DNA of 64,000 bases from NCBI GenBank assembly GCA_964537285.1, contig CAZHZT010000007.1, positions 1-64,000 of the forward strand, given 5' to 3'. The notes under the pieces are model-generated. The model ran no database searches and was not told the origin of the DNA. It saw nothing but the letters and a program-made list of their open reading frames with translations. Shown piece by piece: positions 54,291 to 63,494 of this stretch (positions within the stretch are counted from its first letter, which is position 1; each line of letters starts with the position of its first letter). The position numbers and the translations under genes were made by a program. This DNA is from CAZHZT01 sp964537285 (lineage in GTDB: Bacteria > Bacteroidota > Bacteroidia > Chitinophagales > Saprospiraceae).

Positions 54291-56075
54291 TTATAAGGCT
54301 TTACATTTTTCTGCTAGCCAAATCTTTTCTTCCTCATTCAAGAAAGGAGAAAGTTTATTGTATACCTTTTGATGATAATCATTTAACCAACGTTTTTCCT
54401 CATCACTTAACAAGCCCGACTCGATCAGATTATGATCGATAGGAAACAACGTCAGCGTATCAAACCGAAGAAAGTCACCAAAATCATTACTTTCATCCTG
54501 AACAGAAAGGATCAAATTCTCGATTCGCATACCATAGGCGCCTTCCTTGTAAAACCCTGGTTCATTAGAAGAGAACATTCCTGCTTTAAAAGGTGTTTTG
54601 CCACGTACTGACAAACTAGGTGCAAAGCCTTGTGGTGGCTCATGTACATTCAAAAAACAACCCACACCATGACCAGTGCCATGACCAAAATTCAGACGAT
54701 GCCTCCAGAGGAACTGGCGAGCCAGTGTATCCAGCTGAATACCTCGTGTTCCTTCCGGAAAAACGATCATACTCAGAGAGATGACTCCTTTCAAAACCAA
54801 TGTAAAGTTACGCTTTTCTTCTTCTGAAGCAGGGCTTAAGGCAACTGTCCGTGTAATATCCGTTGTTCCTTCGTCGTATTGACCACCTGAATCCAGCAGC
54901 AGGATACCTTCTGCTTTGATATCTGCACAGGTTTCTGGCTCTGCATGATAGTGAATGATTGCGCCATTGCCGCGATAACCTACAATTGCGGCAAAACTTT
55001 CGCCATGATAACCTTCCTGTTCGCTTCTGAACTGCGCTAATCGCTCCGCCAGTTTTACTTCCGAGACAGTGTCGTTTTGTAGTGTATTTTCCAGCCAACG
55101 AAATAAGCGCGTAAGCGCAACCCCATCTTTTGTCATAGCCTTTTTGATCCCTTCTACTTCAACGGAATTCTTGATGGCCTTCAGTTCCAATGGAATCGTA
55201 TTTCCCAGCATACGACATTGTTCGGGGATCGCATCGTACAACTTTACATTAGTATTGGCCCCATCGAATAGAATTTTGCCGCTATGGCTGATGCTTCTTA
55301 AAAAACCATTAATATTCGGATAAGGATGGATGTAAATTTTATCCTGCTCCAAAGCTGTATTCAACTGACTTGGAACCTTTTCTTCCTCAACAAACAAATA
55401 CGACTTATCCTCACCAATTACGGCATAAGCTATCGCAACCGGATTGAACTCCACATCATTAGAACGGATATTGAAGGTCCAGGCAATATCGTCAAGTGTG
55501 TTTAGCAAATGATACTGGGCTCCTTCTTCTTTCATAATTGCCCGGATCTCATTGATCTTCTCCGAACGGCTTTTACCAGCAAATTTTGCAGGATGATCGA
55601 AAAGAGCATTCATAGGTAATGCAGGGCGATCTTGCCAGATATCCCTGATTAGATCATGCTCCATATTGACCTTAATACCGTTGGCCTTCAGGCTTTTGGT
55701 CATTGAATTAACCTGATTAAACGAAAAAACCGCTCCATCCCCTCCTACAGTACTTCCTTCCGGCAAATTCTCAGAAAGCCAGGCTACATATTCTGCCGCT
55801 CCCTGGTTAATAAGTTTATGAAGAACCATTTCACTTGAAGCCAATTGCATCTCGGCTTGAAGAAAATAGCGGGCATCGGTCCACAAACCAGCATGATCAT
55901 GCGTAATCACAACGGAACCTGCAGAACCCGTGAAGCCGGAGATCCACTCTCTGCTCTTCCAATGATCCGCCACATACTCGCTTTGGTGAGGGTCACTGCT
56001 CGGAATAATGTAAGCATCCAGGCCTTTTTCCTTCATGGCAGCCCTTAGGGCGGCAATTTTTTCATTTACATTCAT
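54291..56075 (-). CDS. Xaa-Pro aminopeptidase (aminopeptidase P family, M24B)
   Basis: 594 residues, the long three-domain form also known from eukaryotic APP1. It cleaves the N-terminal residue ahead of proline, in the cytoplasm, with two metal ions. Two creatinase-like N-terminal domains (about 1-310; DAYIIPSSDPHQSEYVADHW) are followed by the pita-bread catalytic domain. Metal ligands are visible in LLLDSGGQYDEGTTDITRT (two Asp), FGHGTGHGVG (His), SSNEPGFY (Glu) and MRIENLI (Glu). The C-terminal segment (LTLFPIDHNLIESGLLSDEE) is characteristic. A single gene with a terminator close to the stop. Confidence 0.95.
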   Translation of the reverse strand: MNVNEKIAALRAAMKEKGLDAYIIPSSDPHQSEYVADHWKSREWISGFTGSAGSVVITHDHAGLWTDARYFLQAEMQLASSEMVLHKLINQGAAEYVAWLSENLPEGSTVGGDGAVFSFNQVNSMTKSLKANGIKVNMEHDLIRDIWQDRPALPMNALFDHPAKFAGKSRSEKINEIRAIMKEEGAQYHLLNTLDDIAWTFNIRSNDVEFNPVAIAYAVIGEDKSYLFVEEEKVPSQLNTALEQDKIYIHPYPNINGFLRSISHSGKILFDGANTNVKLYDAIPEQCRMLGNTIPLELKAIKNSVEVEGIKKAMTKDGVALTRLFRWLENTLQNDTVSEVKLAERLAQFRSEQEGYHGESFAAIVGYRGNGAIIHYHAEPETCADIKAEGILLLDSGGQYDEGTTDITRTVALSPASEEEKRNFTLVLKGVISLSMIVFPEGTRGIQLDTLARQFLWRHRLNFGHGTGHGVGCFLNVHEPPQGFAPSLSVRGKTPFKAGMFSSNEPGFYKEGAYGMRIENLILSVQDESNDFGDFLRFDTLTLFPIDHNLIESGLLSDEEKRWLNDYHQKVYNKLSPFLNEEEKIWLAEKCKAL

Positions 56076-56747
56076 ATTATCAGCTTATATCGTTGAAAAA
56101 AATAGTTCTTTGAAATAAATTAATTTTTACTCGGGTCTGTCCCAAAAGTAGTTCTTTGTTCCTGATAAGAAAATTTTGTTTGGAGGGCGGCCCTATTGGA
56201 AGATTTTTAAAAAAAAAATATCCCAATAGGGCCGCCCTCCAATAAAAAATATTTCTGCCAGAAACAAAGAACTACTTTTAGGACAGGCCCAATCCGCCAC
56301 ATGCCTTTTGGCATGTTTTTTGTAAAACAAGGCAATTTTCTTATATTAATCACACAAAAATATTAAATTGCGTGAATTAAGTAAAAGAACAAAAATCATC
56401 AGTTTTTATTTACAGGGAAAACCCTAAGGGAAGTAAGCATTTAGAGAAAAATTAATAGACGTGTTCTGTATATGCTCATGGAGCGTAATTAGCATCTGCA
56501 GAACAAGTCTGATAAAAATAGATCATAAAAAACGACAATTACTCTCTAATATGCCAGGCAATTAACTTTAGTGATGTTATTTAAGAAAGTAAGCAAAAAA
56601 CTATAATACGATTGGGCAAAGGAAAAACGATGTGCTGACTTAAAGGCTCTTTGGAAAATATTGAGAAATCAAGAGTATTAAAAATCCCCCCTTAATCTTT
56701 TCCCTCTATTCCTTTACCCATAGCTTACTAAAAAAGCAAAAAAATCT
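56076..56747. other. Long gap upstream of rpoN
   Basis: 672 bp between divergent genes. It holds a fragment resembling the end of element A (AGTTCTTTGAAATAAATT, from 56104), a large inverted repeat (56132-56290) and a small hairpin CATGCC/GGCATG with a T-run (56300-56320). From 56330 to 56747 no gene or clear promoter is seen. Confidence 0.5.
56132..56290. repeat. Long imperfect inverted repeat, ~68-bp arms
   Basis: The left arm (56132-56199) and right arm (56223-56290) match in inverted orientation with a few mismatches. Identical blocks are AAAAGTAGTTCTTTGTT and GGAGGGCGGCCCTATTGG. The spacer is A-rich. The form is MITE-like, but ends and target duplications are not certain. Confidence 0.7.
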
Positions 56748-58283
56748 ATGGCTATGCTTCGGCAAAACTTAAGCCAAAAAATGCTCCAGAAGCTGTCCCC
56801 CCAGCAAATTCAGCTCATGAAGTTGCTGCAAATTCCCACAGCTACCCTGGAGCAACGTATTAAAGAAGAACTGGAAGCGAATCCCGCCTTAGAAGAGGGA
56901 GAACGCAATGAAGATCTTTTGGATGCCTCCAACGCAAACGAAGATTCCTATTCAGAACAAGAGGCTAATGGAGAAGATAAAGAAGAAAACTCCCGGGAAG
57001 AACAATTCGAACTCGATGAGTATTTAATGGATTATATTGACGAAGACCCCTCTTCATATAAGCTAAAAGCCGACCATTATGGCCCGGATGAAGAAGATCG
57101 TACAGTGCCGGCTGTAGTTGAAAATACTTTCCACGATTATCTTGAGGAACAACTTGGCCTTCTCAACTTACATGACGAACGCCAACAACAGATCGCGGAG
57201 CAAATCATCGGCAGTATTGATGAAGATGGTTACCTCCGAAGAGACCCTATCGCCATTGTTGATGATCTTATGTTTTCACAAAACATTGAAGCCTCTGAAC
57301 AAGAAGTGCGTAAATTGCTCTCCATCGTTCAAGCATTCGACCCGCCCGGAATAGGAGCTCGTGACCTTAGAGAATGCCTGATGATCCAGCTCGAACAAAA
57401 AATCTCGGAGGAGGATGAGGACATTTCCTCAGTACATCAGCGTTATATTCGCCTGGCTTACAGAATCCTGGAAGAATATTTTGATGAATTTTCCAAAAAA
57501 CATTACGATAAACTTAAGCGATACCTGGAACTCAAGGATAATGAGCTCAAATCGATTATCGACGAAATCCTAAAACTCAACCCAAAGCCTGCCAGTGGCT
57601 TTTCCTCTTCCTCCGGAACCAATAACTATGTGGTGCCGGACTTTATCATCCATAACCGCGACGGAGAACTGGAACTGGTTTTAAATACCCGTAACGCTCC
57701 CGACCTGCGCATTAATGACCAATACGTAGACATGCTCAAGGCCTACAAGGCGCATTCTAATGGTAAACGTCATGATAAAAAGCAACGGGAGGCCGTTATC
57801 TTCATCAAACAAAAAATCGATAGCGCCAAGTGGTTTATCGATGCCATTCGCCAACGGCAACGGACAATGTACAAAACCATGTACGCCATACTTCAGTATC
57901 AATACAACTTTTTCCTGAATGGTGACTCCAAAAGCCTGAGACCAATGATCCTCAAGGATATTGCCGATATCACCGGCCTCGATATTTCGACAATCTCCAG
58001 GGTAGCCAATAGTAAATTTGTGCAAACAGAGTTCGGAACTAAGCGATTGAAAGATTTCTTCTCAGAATCCATCCAAACCAAGGGAGGAGAAGAAGTTTCT
58101 ACTTATGAGGTGAAAAAAATCCTCACCGAGATCATTGATAGTGAAAGTAAAAAGAAACCGCTCTCTGATGAAAAACTGAAAAATATCCTTAGAGAGAGAG
58201 GATACAATATTGCTCGAAGAACAGTGGCCAAATACCGGGAACAACTAAATATCCCTGTGGCCAGGTTGAGAAAAGAACTGTGA
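56748..58283 (+). CDS. rpoN: RNA polymerase sigma-54 factor
   Basis: 511 residues. Region I (about 1-50) is Gln/Leu-rich (LSQKMLQKLSPQQIQLMKLL), as needed for activator control. Region II is acidic (about 52-110). The core-binding domain follows (FHDYLEEQLGLL, FDPPGIGARDLRECL), then the helix-turn-helix with DITGLDISTISRVANSKFVQ, and the RpoN box ARRTVAKYRE (489-498), which reads the -24 element. The protein is complete. A convincing sigma-54 promoter lies 4 kb away, before the efflux adaptor gene. The ATG at 56748 fits the family start; M3 is an alternative. Confidence 0.97.
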   Translation: MAMLRQNLSQKMLQKLSPQQIQLMKLLQIPTATLEQRIKEELEANPALEEGERNEDLLDASNANEDSYSEQEANGEDKEENSREEQFELDEYLMDYIDEDPSSYKLKADHYGPDEEDRTVPAVVENTFHDYLEEQLGLLNLHDERQQQIAEQIIGSIDEDGYLRRDPIAIVDDLMFSQNIEASEQEVRKLLSIVQAFDPPGIGARDLRECLMIQLEQKISEEDEDISSVHQRYIRLAYRILEEYFDEFSKKHYDKLKRYLELKDNELKSIIDEILKLNPKPASGFSSSSGTNNYVVPDFIIHNRDGELELVLNTRNAPDLRINDQYVDMLKAYKAHSNGKRHDKKQREAVIFIKQKIDSAKWFIDAIRQRQRTMYKTMYAILQYQYNFFLNGDSKSLRPMILKDIADITGLDISTISRVANSKFVQTEFGTKRLKDFFSESIQTKGGEEVSTYEVKKILTEIIDSESKKKPLSDEKLKNILRERGYNIARRTVAKYREQLNIPVARLRKEL

Positions 58284-58389
58284 TTTTAGCATTGCGGTGA
58301 GGGTATGTTCCAAAGGAGTACCTCTCCTCAAAAAAACGTTCCTTCTGCAATGTTTGATGTTGAATTGTTTGAACCCAACCTCTTATAAG

Positions 58390-59424
58390 ATGAAAGACTT
58401 TAAATACCTGACAGCCTATTTCATACCCATTTCGGCCCTGATTGCTCTATGGTGGCAAGGAACCTGGTCTTATAGCACACTCATTCTGGCATTTGGGATC
58501 ATTCCCATTTTGGAACTTTTTCTTCCTTTGGATGAATCTAACCTGAGCGAAGAAGAGGTAAAAAGCAAAAGCAGGAAAGTTTTTTTTGACTGCTTACTCT
58601 ATCTCAATCTTCCCATTACTTATTTCATTGTAGGGGCTTTTCTGTTTACCCTTCATACACAAGAATTAGAACCTTATGAAATCACGGGCCTCGTGTTTTC
58701 AACAGGAATCATTATCGGGACTTGCGGGATTAATGTAGCACACGAATTAGGTCACCGAAAAACGAAAGGAGAGCAACTGCTGGCCAAGCTGCTTTTGCTT
58801 CCGGCTTTGTATATGCATTTCTTTATTGAACACAATCGAGGACACCACAAGTATGTTGCTACTCCTGAAGACCCAGCCACTGCGCGATCAGGGGAAATCA
58901 TTTACTTCTTTTGGATTCGCTCTCTTATTGGCAGTTATTTAAATGCCTGGAAGCATGAACAAAAACGCCTAAAGAAAAATGAACTGCCTTTTTGGAGTCT
59001 TCATAATGAAATGATCCTTTTTTCGGTTGTACAACTTTCTTATTTGGGCATTATCTATTTTGCTCTTTCTCCCCGAATGGCATTCATTGCGGTATTAATC
59101 GCTCTTATTGGCATGCTCTTGCTCGAAACGATCAACTATATCGAGCACTATGGCTTAATGCGCAAACGCCAGTCTAGCGGGCGTTACGAAACCGTCCAGC
59201 CACATCATTCCTGGAATGCGAATTATCAATTAGGACGTATCATGCTCTATGAACTCACCCGCCATTCAGACCACCATTATCTGGCAAATAAAAAGTATCA
59301 GTTGTTGAACCATCATGAATCTTCGCCCCAATTACCATTGGGCTATCCGGCCTCAATGCTTTTGGCTTTGGCGCCGCCTTTATGGTTTTGGGTAGTGAAT
59401 CCAAAGCTGGAACGTTTGAAGTAA
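58390..59424 (+). CDS. AlkB-like membrane di-iron hydroxylase (alkane 1-monooxygenase family)
   Basis: 344 residues from the ATG at 58390. A longer frame from 58297 adds 31 residues that do not belong to the family, so the start MKDFKYLTAYFIPIS is preferred. It has about six transmembrane helices and the histidine boxes of the family: HELGHRK, EHNRGHHKY, NYIEHYGL and RHSDHHYL. These bind the two irons. Related enzymes hydroxylate alkanes or fatty-acid chains using rubredoxin or ferredoxin; no such partner gene is near. The NYIEHYG motif is that of AlkB proper. Substrate is uncertain. It lies 100 bp after rpoN in the same direction. Confidence 0.88.
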   Translation: MKDFKYLTAYFIPISALIALWWQGTWSYSTLILAFGIIPILELFLPLDESNLSEEEVKSKSRKVFFDCLLYLNLPITYFIVGAFLFTLHTQELEPYEITGLVFSTGIIIGTCGINVAHELGHRKTKGEQLLAKLLLLPALYMHFFIEHNRGHHKYVATPEDPATARSGEIIYFFWIRSLIGSYLNAWKHEQKRLKKNELPFWSLHNEMILFSVVQLSYLGIIYFALSPRMAFIAVLIALIGMLLLETINYIEHYGLMRKRQSSGRYETVQPHHSWNANYQLGRIMLYELTRHSDHHYLANKKYQLLNHHESSPQLPLGYPASMLLALAPPLWFWVVNPKLERLK

Positions 59425-59483
59425 GTAGTTCACGGAATTAAACTCAATAAACTATCGATGCCCTTGGCAAGAAGGTTTTTGAG

Positions 59484-59546
59484 TTGGAGATCGACACTTT
59501 TTTGGGATTTTTCTCCGAAAAATCCCAAAAAAGTGTCGATCTCCAA
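59484..59546. terminator. 30-bp perfect hairpin
   Basis: The arms at 59484-59513 and 59517-59546 are perfect complements with a TCC loop; the stem includes CACTTTTTTGGGATTTTTC. It lies 60 bp after the AlkB-like gene and marks the 3' break of the M1 peptidase remnant. Confidence 0.85.
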
Positions 59547-59547
59547 G

Positions 59548-60640
59548 CAAAAAATGAAGCTCCTCGGGAACAGCATCCTTCAAATGCTCAATTAAATCAA
59601 GAGAAGTGGGATACACATCCGTTCGAAATTGATAGGCCTGCAAAAAGTCTTTAAGAATGGTATTTAACTTTCCTTCGCCCAGATGCAGTGCAAGCGCGTT
59701 AAAAGCTATCGTCCCTTTACCATAAGCAATATATTCTTGATCTGACCTCACCAGATAAAGTGGGTTTTCTTCTTGGGGTTTCCCTGCGACGCCCATGTAA
59801 ATATCGCTGCTTTTGAACTTCCAGAAACTGATCAGCTCTTTCTTGGCCATAATACCCCTTATATAGCTGCAAAGTGATGTATTCAGTGATACTTTCTGTG
59901 AGCATTTTGGCGCCCCGAGCATTAGCCGGTATCACCTGATTACCCCACCATTGATGCGTTAATTCATGTGCCGGGACATAAAAAGACAAATCAATTTTAT
60001 CACTTGCCGATGCATTGTTGAGCACAAATCGCCACTCTGAAGTGGGAATGGAGTTGGCCATAGTTGTAGCATAGGAGCCTTCGGTCAAAGGGAACTCTAT
60101 TATGCGGGCTTCGCGATGCTGATAAGGGCTAAAATGTTGACTGTTATAATCAATGGCTGCTTTCAGGCCATCCATCATTCTATCAATATTTTGATAATGA
60201 TTGGGGTGATGATAAACTTCTAATTCAATGCCTTTATACGTTTCTTTTTTTAGATTGTAAATGCCCGAATTAAAAGCAGCTGCCAGTTTGATTTTTTGAT
60301 CTGTTTTATACTGAAAATAATTCCGGCCATTTTCGGTCCAATGTTTTTGAAGATAGCCTGGTGCAATCGCCGTTTGCTCAGCATTAGTGCTGATTGTTGT
60401 TTCCAAATCAATCAAATGAGCATCGGAAGAATAAAAACTCACCTTGGAAGCGAGACTATCTGTAGGAAGAAGAGCTTCTTTGTCTGGAAAATAGCCAAAC
60501 CTTGGCAAAATATCCGTTCTCAGGAAGGAGCCATTAGATGAAACAGTAATAGCCAAAAAACGAGGTGGATTATGAATTCTATGTATGTGGGTCGAATTGA
60601 GTTCATTGGATATATACTGGCCCAGAATGCTTATACAAAG
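59548..60640 (-). pseudogene. Remnant of an M1-family metallopeptidase
   Basis: One frame (down from 60640 to about 59720) shows NPPRFLAITVSSNGSFLRTD, then the zinc site HELTHQWWGNQ (HExxH) with the third ligand in TESITEY, and LEVQKQRYLHGRRRE. It then runs out of frame at a run of four G on the plus strand (59775-59778). In the next frame the protein continues with EENPLYLVRSDQEYIAYGKG and TIAFNALALHLGEGKLN, to DAVPEE. The run appears one base too long. The front of the enzyme is missing, since a stop codon closes the frame at 60641-60643, and the 3' part stops at the 59484 hairpin. Such M1 domains often follow an ABC-2 permease; none is here. Confidence 0.8.
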
Positions 60641-61246
60641 TTATAACTCTAATTTAAACTGAGGCGTATTCAGCCCTTGCGCGTTCCTATAAATATCGGC
60701 CAAAGGTATTTCAACACCAATCGAATTTAGCATGATAGATTTATCAAGTCCAATGATGGTCGACATTTTCCAATAACTGGAATCTTCTTTATACAAAACA
60801 TCGATTACAGGCTTGTTTTGATCTATCAATACATATTCCTTAAAAGATACCAGGGAGCAATATTTATGAAATTTATCCCCTCTATCATAACTTTCTGTAG
60901 ACTTAGACAAGACTTCCACGATCAACAATGGATTTATAACTGAATTTTTATCTTGTTCAAAAGTTTCCACCTGACCACAAATGACCATTGCATCCGGATA
61001 GACAAAAGAATCGGCCTTTTCAACCCATATTCTAACATCGCCATTAATGGCCATACATGTAGAATTTTGACTTTTCAAACCATTATTCAAAGCTGTATTG
61101 ATATTGTTGCCGATTATGCCATGGTTCAAAGTCCCACCGCTCATCGCCACTACACGGCCGGCTTCGTATTCACTTTTACTTTCTGCTAGAGCTTCTAATT
61201 CTAGATATTCAGCGATAGTGTAGGTAGGTATTTTTTCTTCAAGCAT
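60641..61246 (-). CDS. Uma2 family (PD-(D/E)XK nuclease-fold) protein
   Basis: 201 residues. It matches the Uma2/DUF820 family: YTIAEYLELEALAESKSEYE, GRVVAMSGGTLNHGII, FVYPDAMVICG (aspartate), PLLIVEVLSKSTESYDRGDK (E-x-L, then the basic residues) and YVLIDQNKPVIDVLY. The order D, E-x-V, K fits the PD-(D/E)XK fold. Its biological role is not established; it is often duplicated in Cyanobacteria and Bacteroidota. It starts 10 bp after the GH97 gene on the same strand, so the two are probably co-transcribed. Confidence 0.85.
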   Translation of the reverse strand: MLEEKIPTYTIAEYLELEALAESKSEYEAGRVVAMSGGTLNHGIIGNNINTALNNGLKSQNSTCMAINGDVRIWVEKADSFVYPDAMVICGQVETFEQDKNSVINPLLIVEVLSKSTESYDRGDKFHKYCSLVSFKEYVLIDQNKPVIDVLYKEDSSYWKMSTIIGLDKSIMLNSIGVEIPLADIYRNAQGLNTPQFKLEL

Positions 61247-61256
61247 ATTATTTAAT

Positions 61257-63371
61257 CTATTTTCCTATCAAACTAATCGCAAATCCGCCCCCTTCTGCAA
61301 GCCTGACGGATTGCGTCATTCCTTTTTTAATTTCTAGATTATCAATAGAAATGGCCGTAGGGTTATCCTTATAATGTGCATCGGAAGCATCTTTATAAAT
61401 TGTAGTTGCATAAGTTTTACCTTCTTCCAGAAAATCAAATTCAATGCTCATTTCCCGGCTGTTTTCATCGGCAATACCTCCAACAAACCAATTTCCGGTA
61501 CCTTTTTCTTGTCTGGCAATGGTTACAAAATCGCCCACCTCTCCGTTTAAAACAATCGTTTGCTCCCAATCTACACCTACATCCCGAATGAATTGAAAAG
61601 CAGCTTGGTTCGCATAATTTTCCGGTAAATCGCAGGCCATTTGAATAGGACTGTAAATGACCACGTACAACGCCAGCTGCTGAGCCAAGGTAGTGTTAAT
61701 TTGATTGTCAGGTTTGGTCGGTAATCCAATATCGAAAACACCAGGGGTAAAATCAATAGGTCCGGCAAGCATTCGGGTAAAAGCAACAATTGGTAAATGT
61801 TCGGGAGGGTTTCCTCCGTCAGAGGCCCAGGCATTGAACTCTTGCCCGCGCAATCCTTCTCTAGAAATGGCGTTAGGATAAGTCCTTCTTATGCCTGTTG
61901 CCTTGATCGGTTCATGAGCATTTATGGCAATATTGTATTTTGCTGCCGTTTCTAGCACTTTCCGATAGTGATTAACCATCCATTGACCGTGATGGTATTC
62001 CCCGGCAGGAATAATTTTACCTACATATCCTGTTTTCACAGAGTGTATTCCTAAGCGATTCATCAATTTGTAGGCCGTATCCAATTGTTGTTCATAAGTT
62101 CTTGGTGCTGCAGAGGTTTCATGATGCATAATGATTTCAACACCTTTGCTCTTAGCGTATTGAACCAACGCTTCTAGATCGTAATCCGGATAAGGAGTAA
62201 CAAAATCAAATACACCTTCTCTATCTTCAAAACCTATCCAATGCTCCCAGCCGGTATTCCAACCTTCTACAAGAATGCCTTTAATGTTGTTTTGAGCTGC
62301 GAAATCGATGTACCGCTTGGTGTTTTCGGTGGTAGCACCATGCTTGCCATGAGGCTTCACATCTGCATTATAGCTGTTCATATCCTGTGTTGCACCGTAA
62401 TCCCAGGTAGATTGTCCGATGTGCATTTCCCACCAAATGCCCATATATTTTTTAGGTTCAAACCAGCTAATGTCTCCTAGTTTATTCGGTTCATTGAGGT
62501 TTAGAATGAGTTTTGACTCAATTAACTGGGTGGCATTATCAGAAATTTGAATGGTTCTCCAAGGCGTTTTGAAGGGCAAGGCTCTTTTGACTTTGTAGCC
62601 AAGTCTGCCTGAGCCGACCAATGCACTTGTCAGTTTCAAATTGGCATTATCCACTTTCAGAGTCATACCGGAATAATTGGTCAAATTAGCTTCATGAAAA
62701 CTTACATGGGTTCCCGAAGCCATTCGCATAGTCACTGGAGTATTAACCGCATTTTCCGGAATGGTCGTTTGGGCAAGGTTAGGGTGATTTCTTTTTGATA
62801 GTGCGTCTATCTCCGAAACTTTGGTCATATTATAGAGGTGTTCATATATATCCCAGTCGCCGGGAATCCACCATGTGGTGTGGTCACCGGTCAGCTGGAA
62901 TTCGGTATTTTCATCCATAATAATGATGGTATCTACTCCATCTTGAGCTAAAAATTCATAGCGGAAAGCAACTCCATCATCATAAGCTCTGAAATAAACA
63001 TTTAATTTTCTATTCGGAGCATTTACTTCTTCCAATTCAATGATCATTTCATTGCAGTAATTTTTCACTTTTCGCTGTTCTCCCCAAGGCATTTCCCATT
63101 CTTCATTGATGGTATTGTTTTTTGTACCAATGATTTTCAATCCCTTCGCCAATGGTTCCTGGCCCTTAAAGTCAAAGCCCATTTCAGATTGATCAATCAC
63201 CACTTCCTCTCCATGATAAACTATATAAGAAGGTTTTCCATCTTCAATAACTTGAAATTCAATTTTATTGACACCATTAGGGGATGAAATTATTGTTAGT
63301 ACCGCTTCCTGCTGGCAAGCTGAGAAAAAGAAGGATAAGATGACTAACCAGAAAATCGGAGGTTTATTCAT
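61257..63371 (-). CDS. GH97 alpha-glucosidase (SusB-like) lipoprotein
   Basis: 704 residues. The signal peptide ends FFFSAC (C19). The N-terminal beta-sandwich (about 22-300) and catalytic barrel (about 305-600) match GH97. Key residues for the inverting SusB type are present: E418 in MHHETSA, E487 in INAHEPIKATG and E511 in GLRGQEFNAW, with WNTGWEHW in the active site. The retaining subgroup lacks the NAHE glutamate, so this should be an inverting alpha-glucosidase that releases glucose from malto-oligosaccharides in the periplasm. It stands apart from susCDE but completes the starch pathway. A Uma2 gene follows after 10 bp. Confidence 0.93.
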   Translation of the reverse strand: MNKPPIFWLVILSFFFSACQQEAVLTIISSPNGVNKIEFQVIEDGKPSYIVYHGEEVVIDQSEMGFDFKGQEPLAKGLKIIGTKNNTINEEWEMPWGEQRKVKNYCNEMIIELEEVNAPNRKLNVYFRAYDDGVAFRYEFLAQDGVDTIIIMDENTEFQLTGDHTTWWIPGDWDIYEHLYNMTKVSEIDALSKRNHPNLAQTTIPENAVNTPVTMRMASGTHVSFHEANLTNYSGMTLKVDNANLKLTSALVGSGRLGYKVKRALPFKTPWRTIQISDNATQLIESKLILNLNEPNKLGDISWFEPKKYMGIWWEMHIGQSTWDYGATQDMNSYNADVKPHGKHGATTENTKRYIDFAAQNNIKGILVEGWNTGWEHWIGFEDREGVFDFVTPYPDYDLEALVQYAKSKGVEIIMHHETSAAPRTYEQQLDTAYKLMNRLGIHSVKTGYVGKIIPAGEYHHGQWMVNHYRKVLETAAKYNIAINAHEPIKATGIRRTYPNAISREGLRGQEFNAWASDGGNPPEHLPIVAFTRMLAGPIDFTPGVFDIGLPTKPDNQINTTLAQQLALYVVIYSPIQMACDLPENYANQAAFQFIRDVGVDWEQTIVLNGEVGDFVTIARQEKGTGNWFVGGIADENSREMSIEFDFLEEGKTYATTIYKDASDAHYKDNPTAISIDNLEIKKGMTQSVRLAEGGGFAISLIGK

Positions 63372-63494
63372 ATTGAAAAGTTTTTTCTTTAGAGCCTATA
63401 AAGTAACAAAAACAATTCTGCTTTCCAAAGAATACATGACTCCTAATTAAGCACTCTGGACAATAATCAGTTGACCTTATGCCCGGCCACTAAA

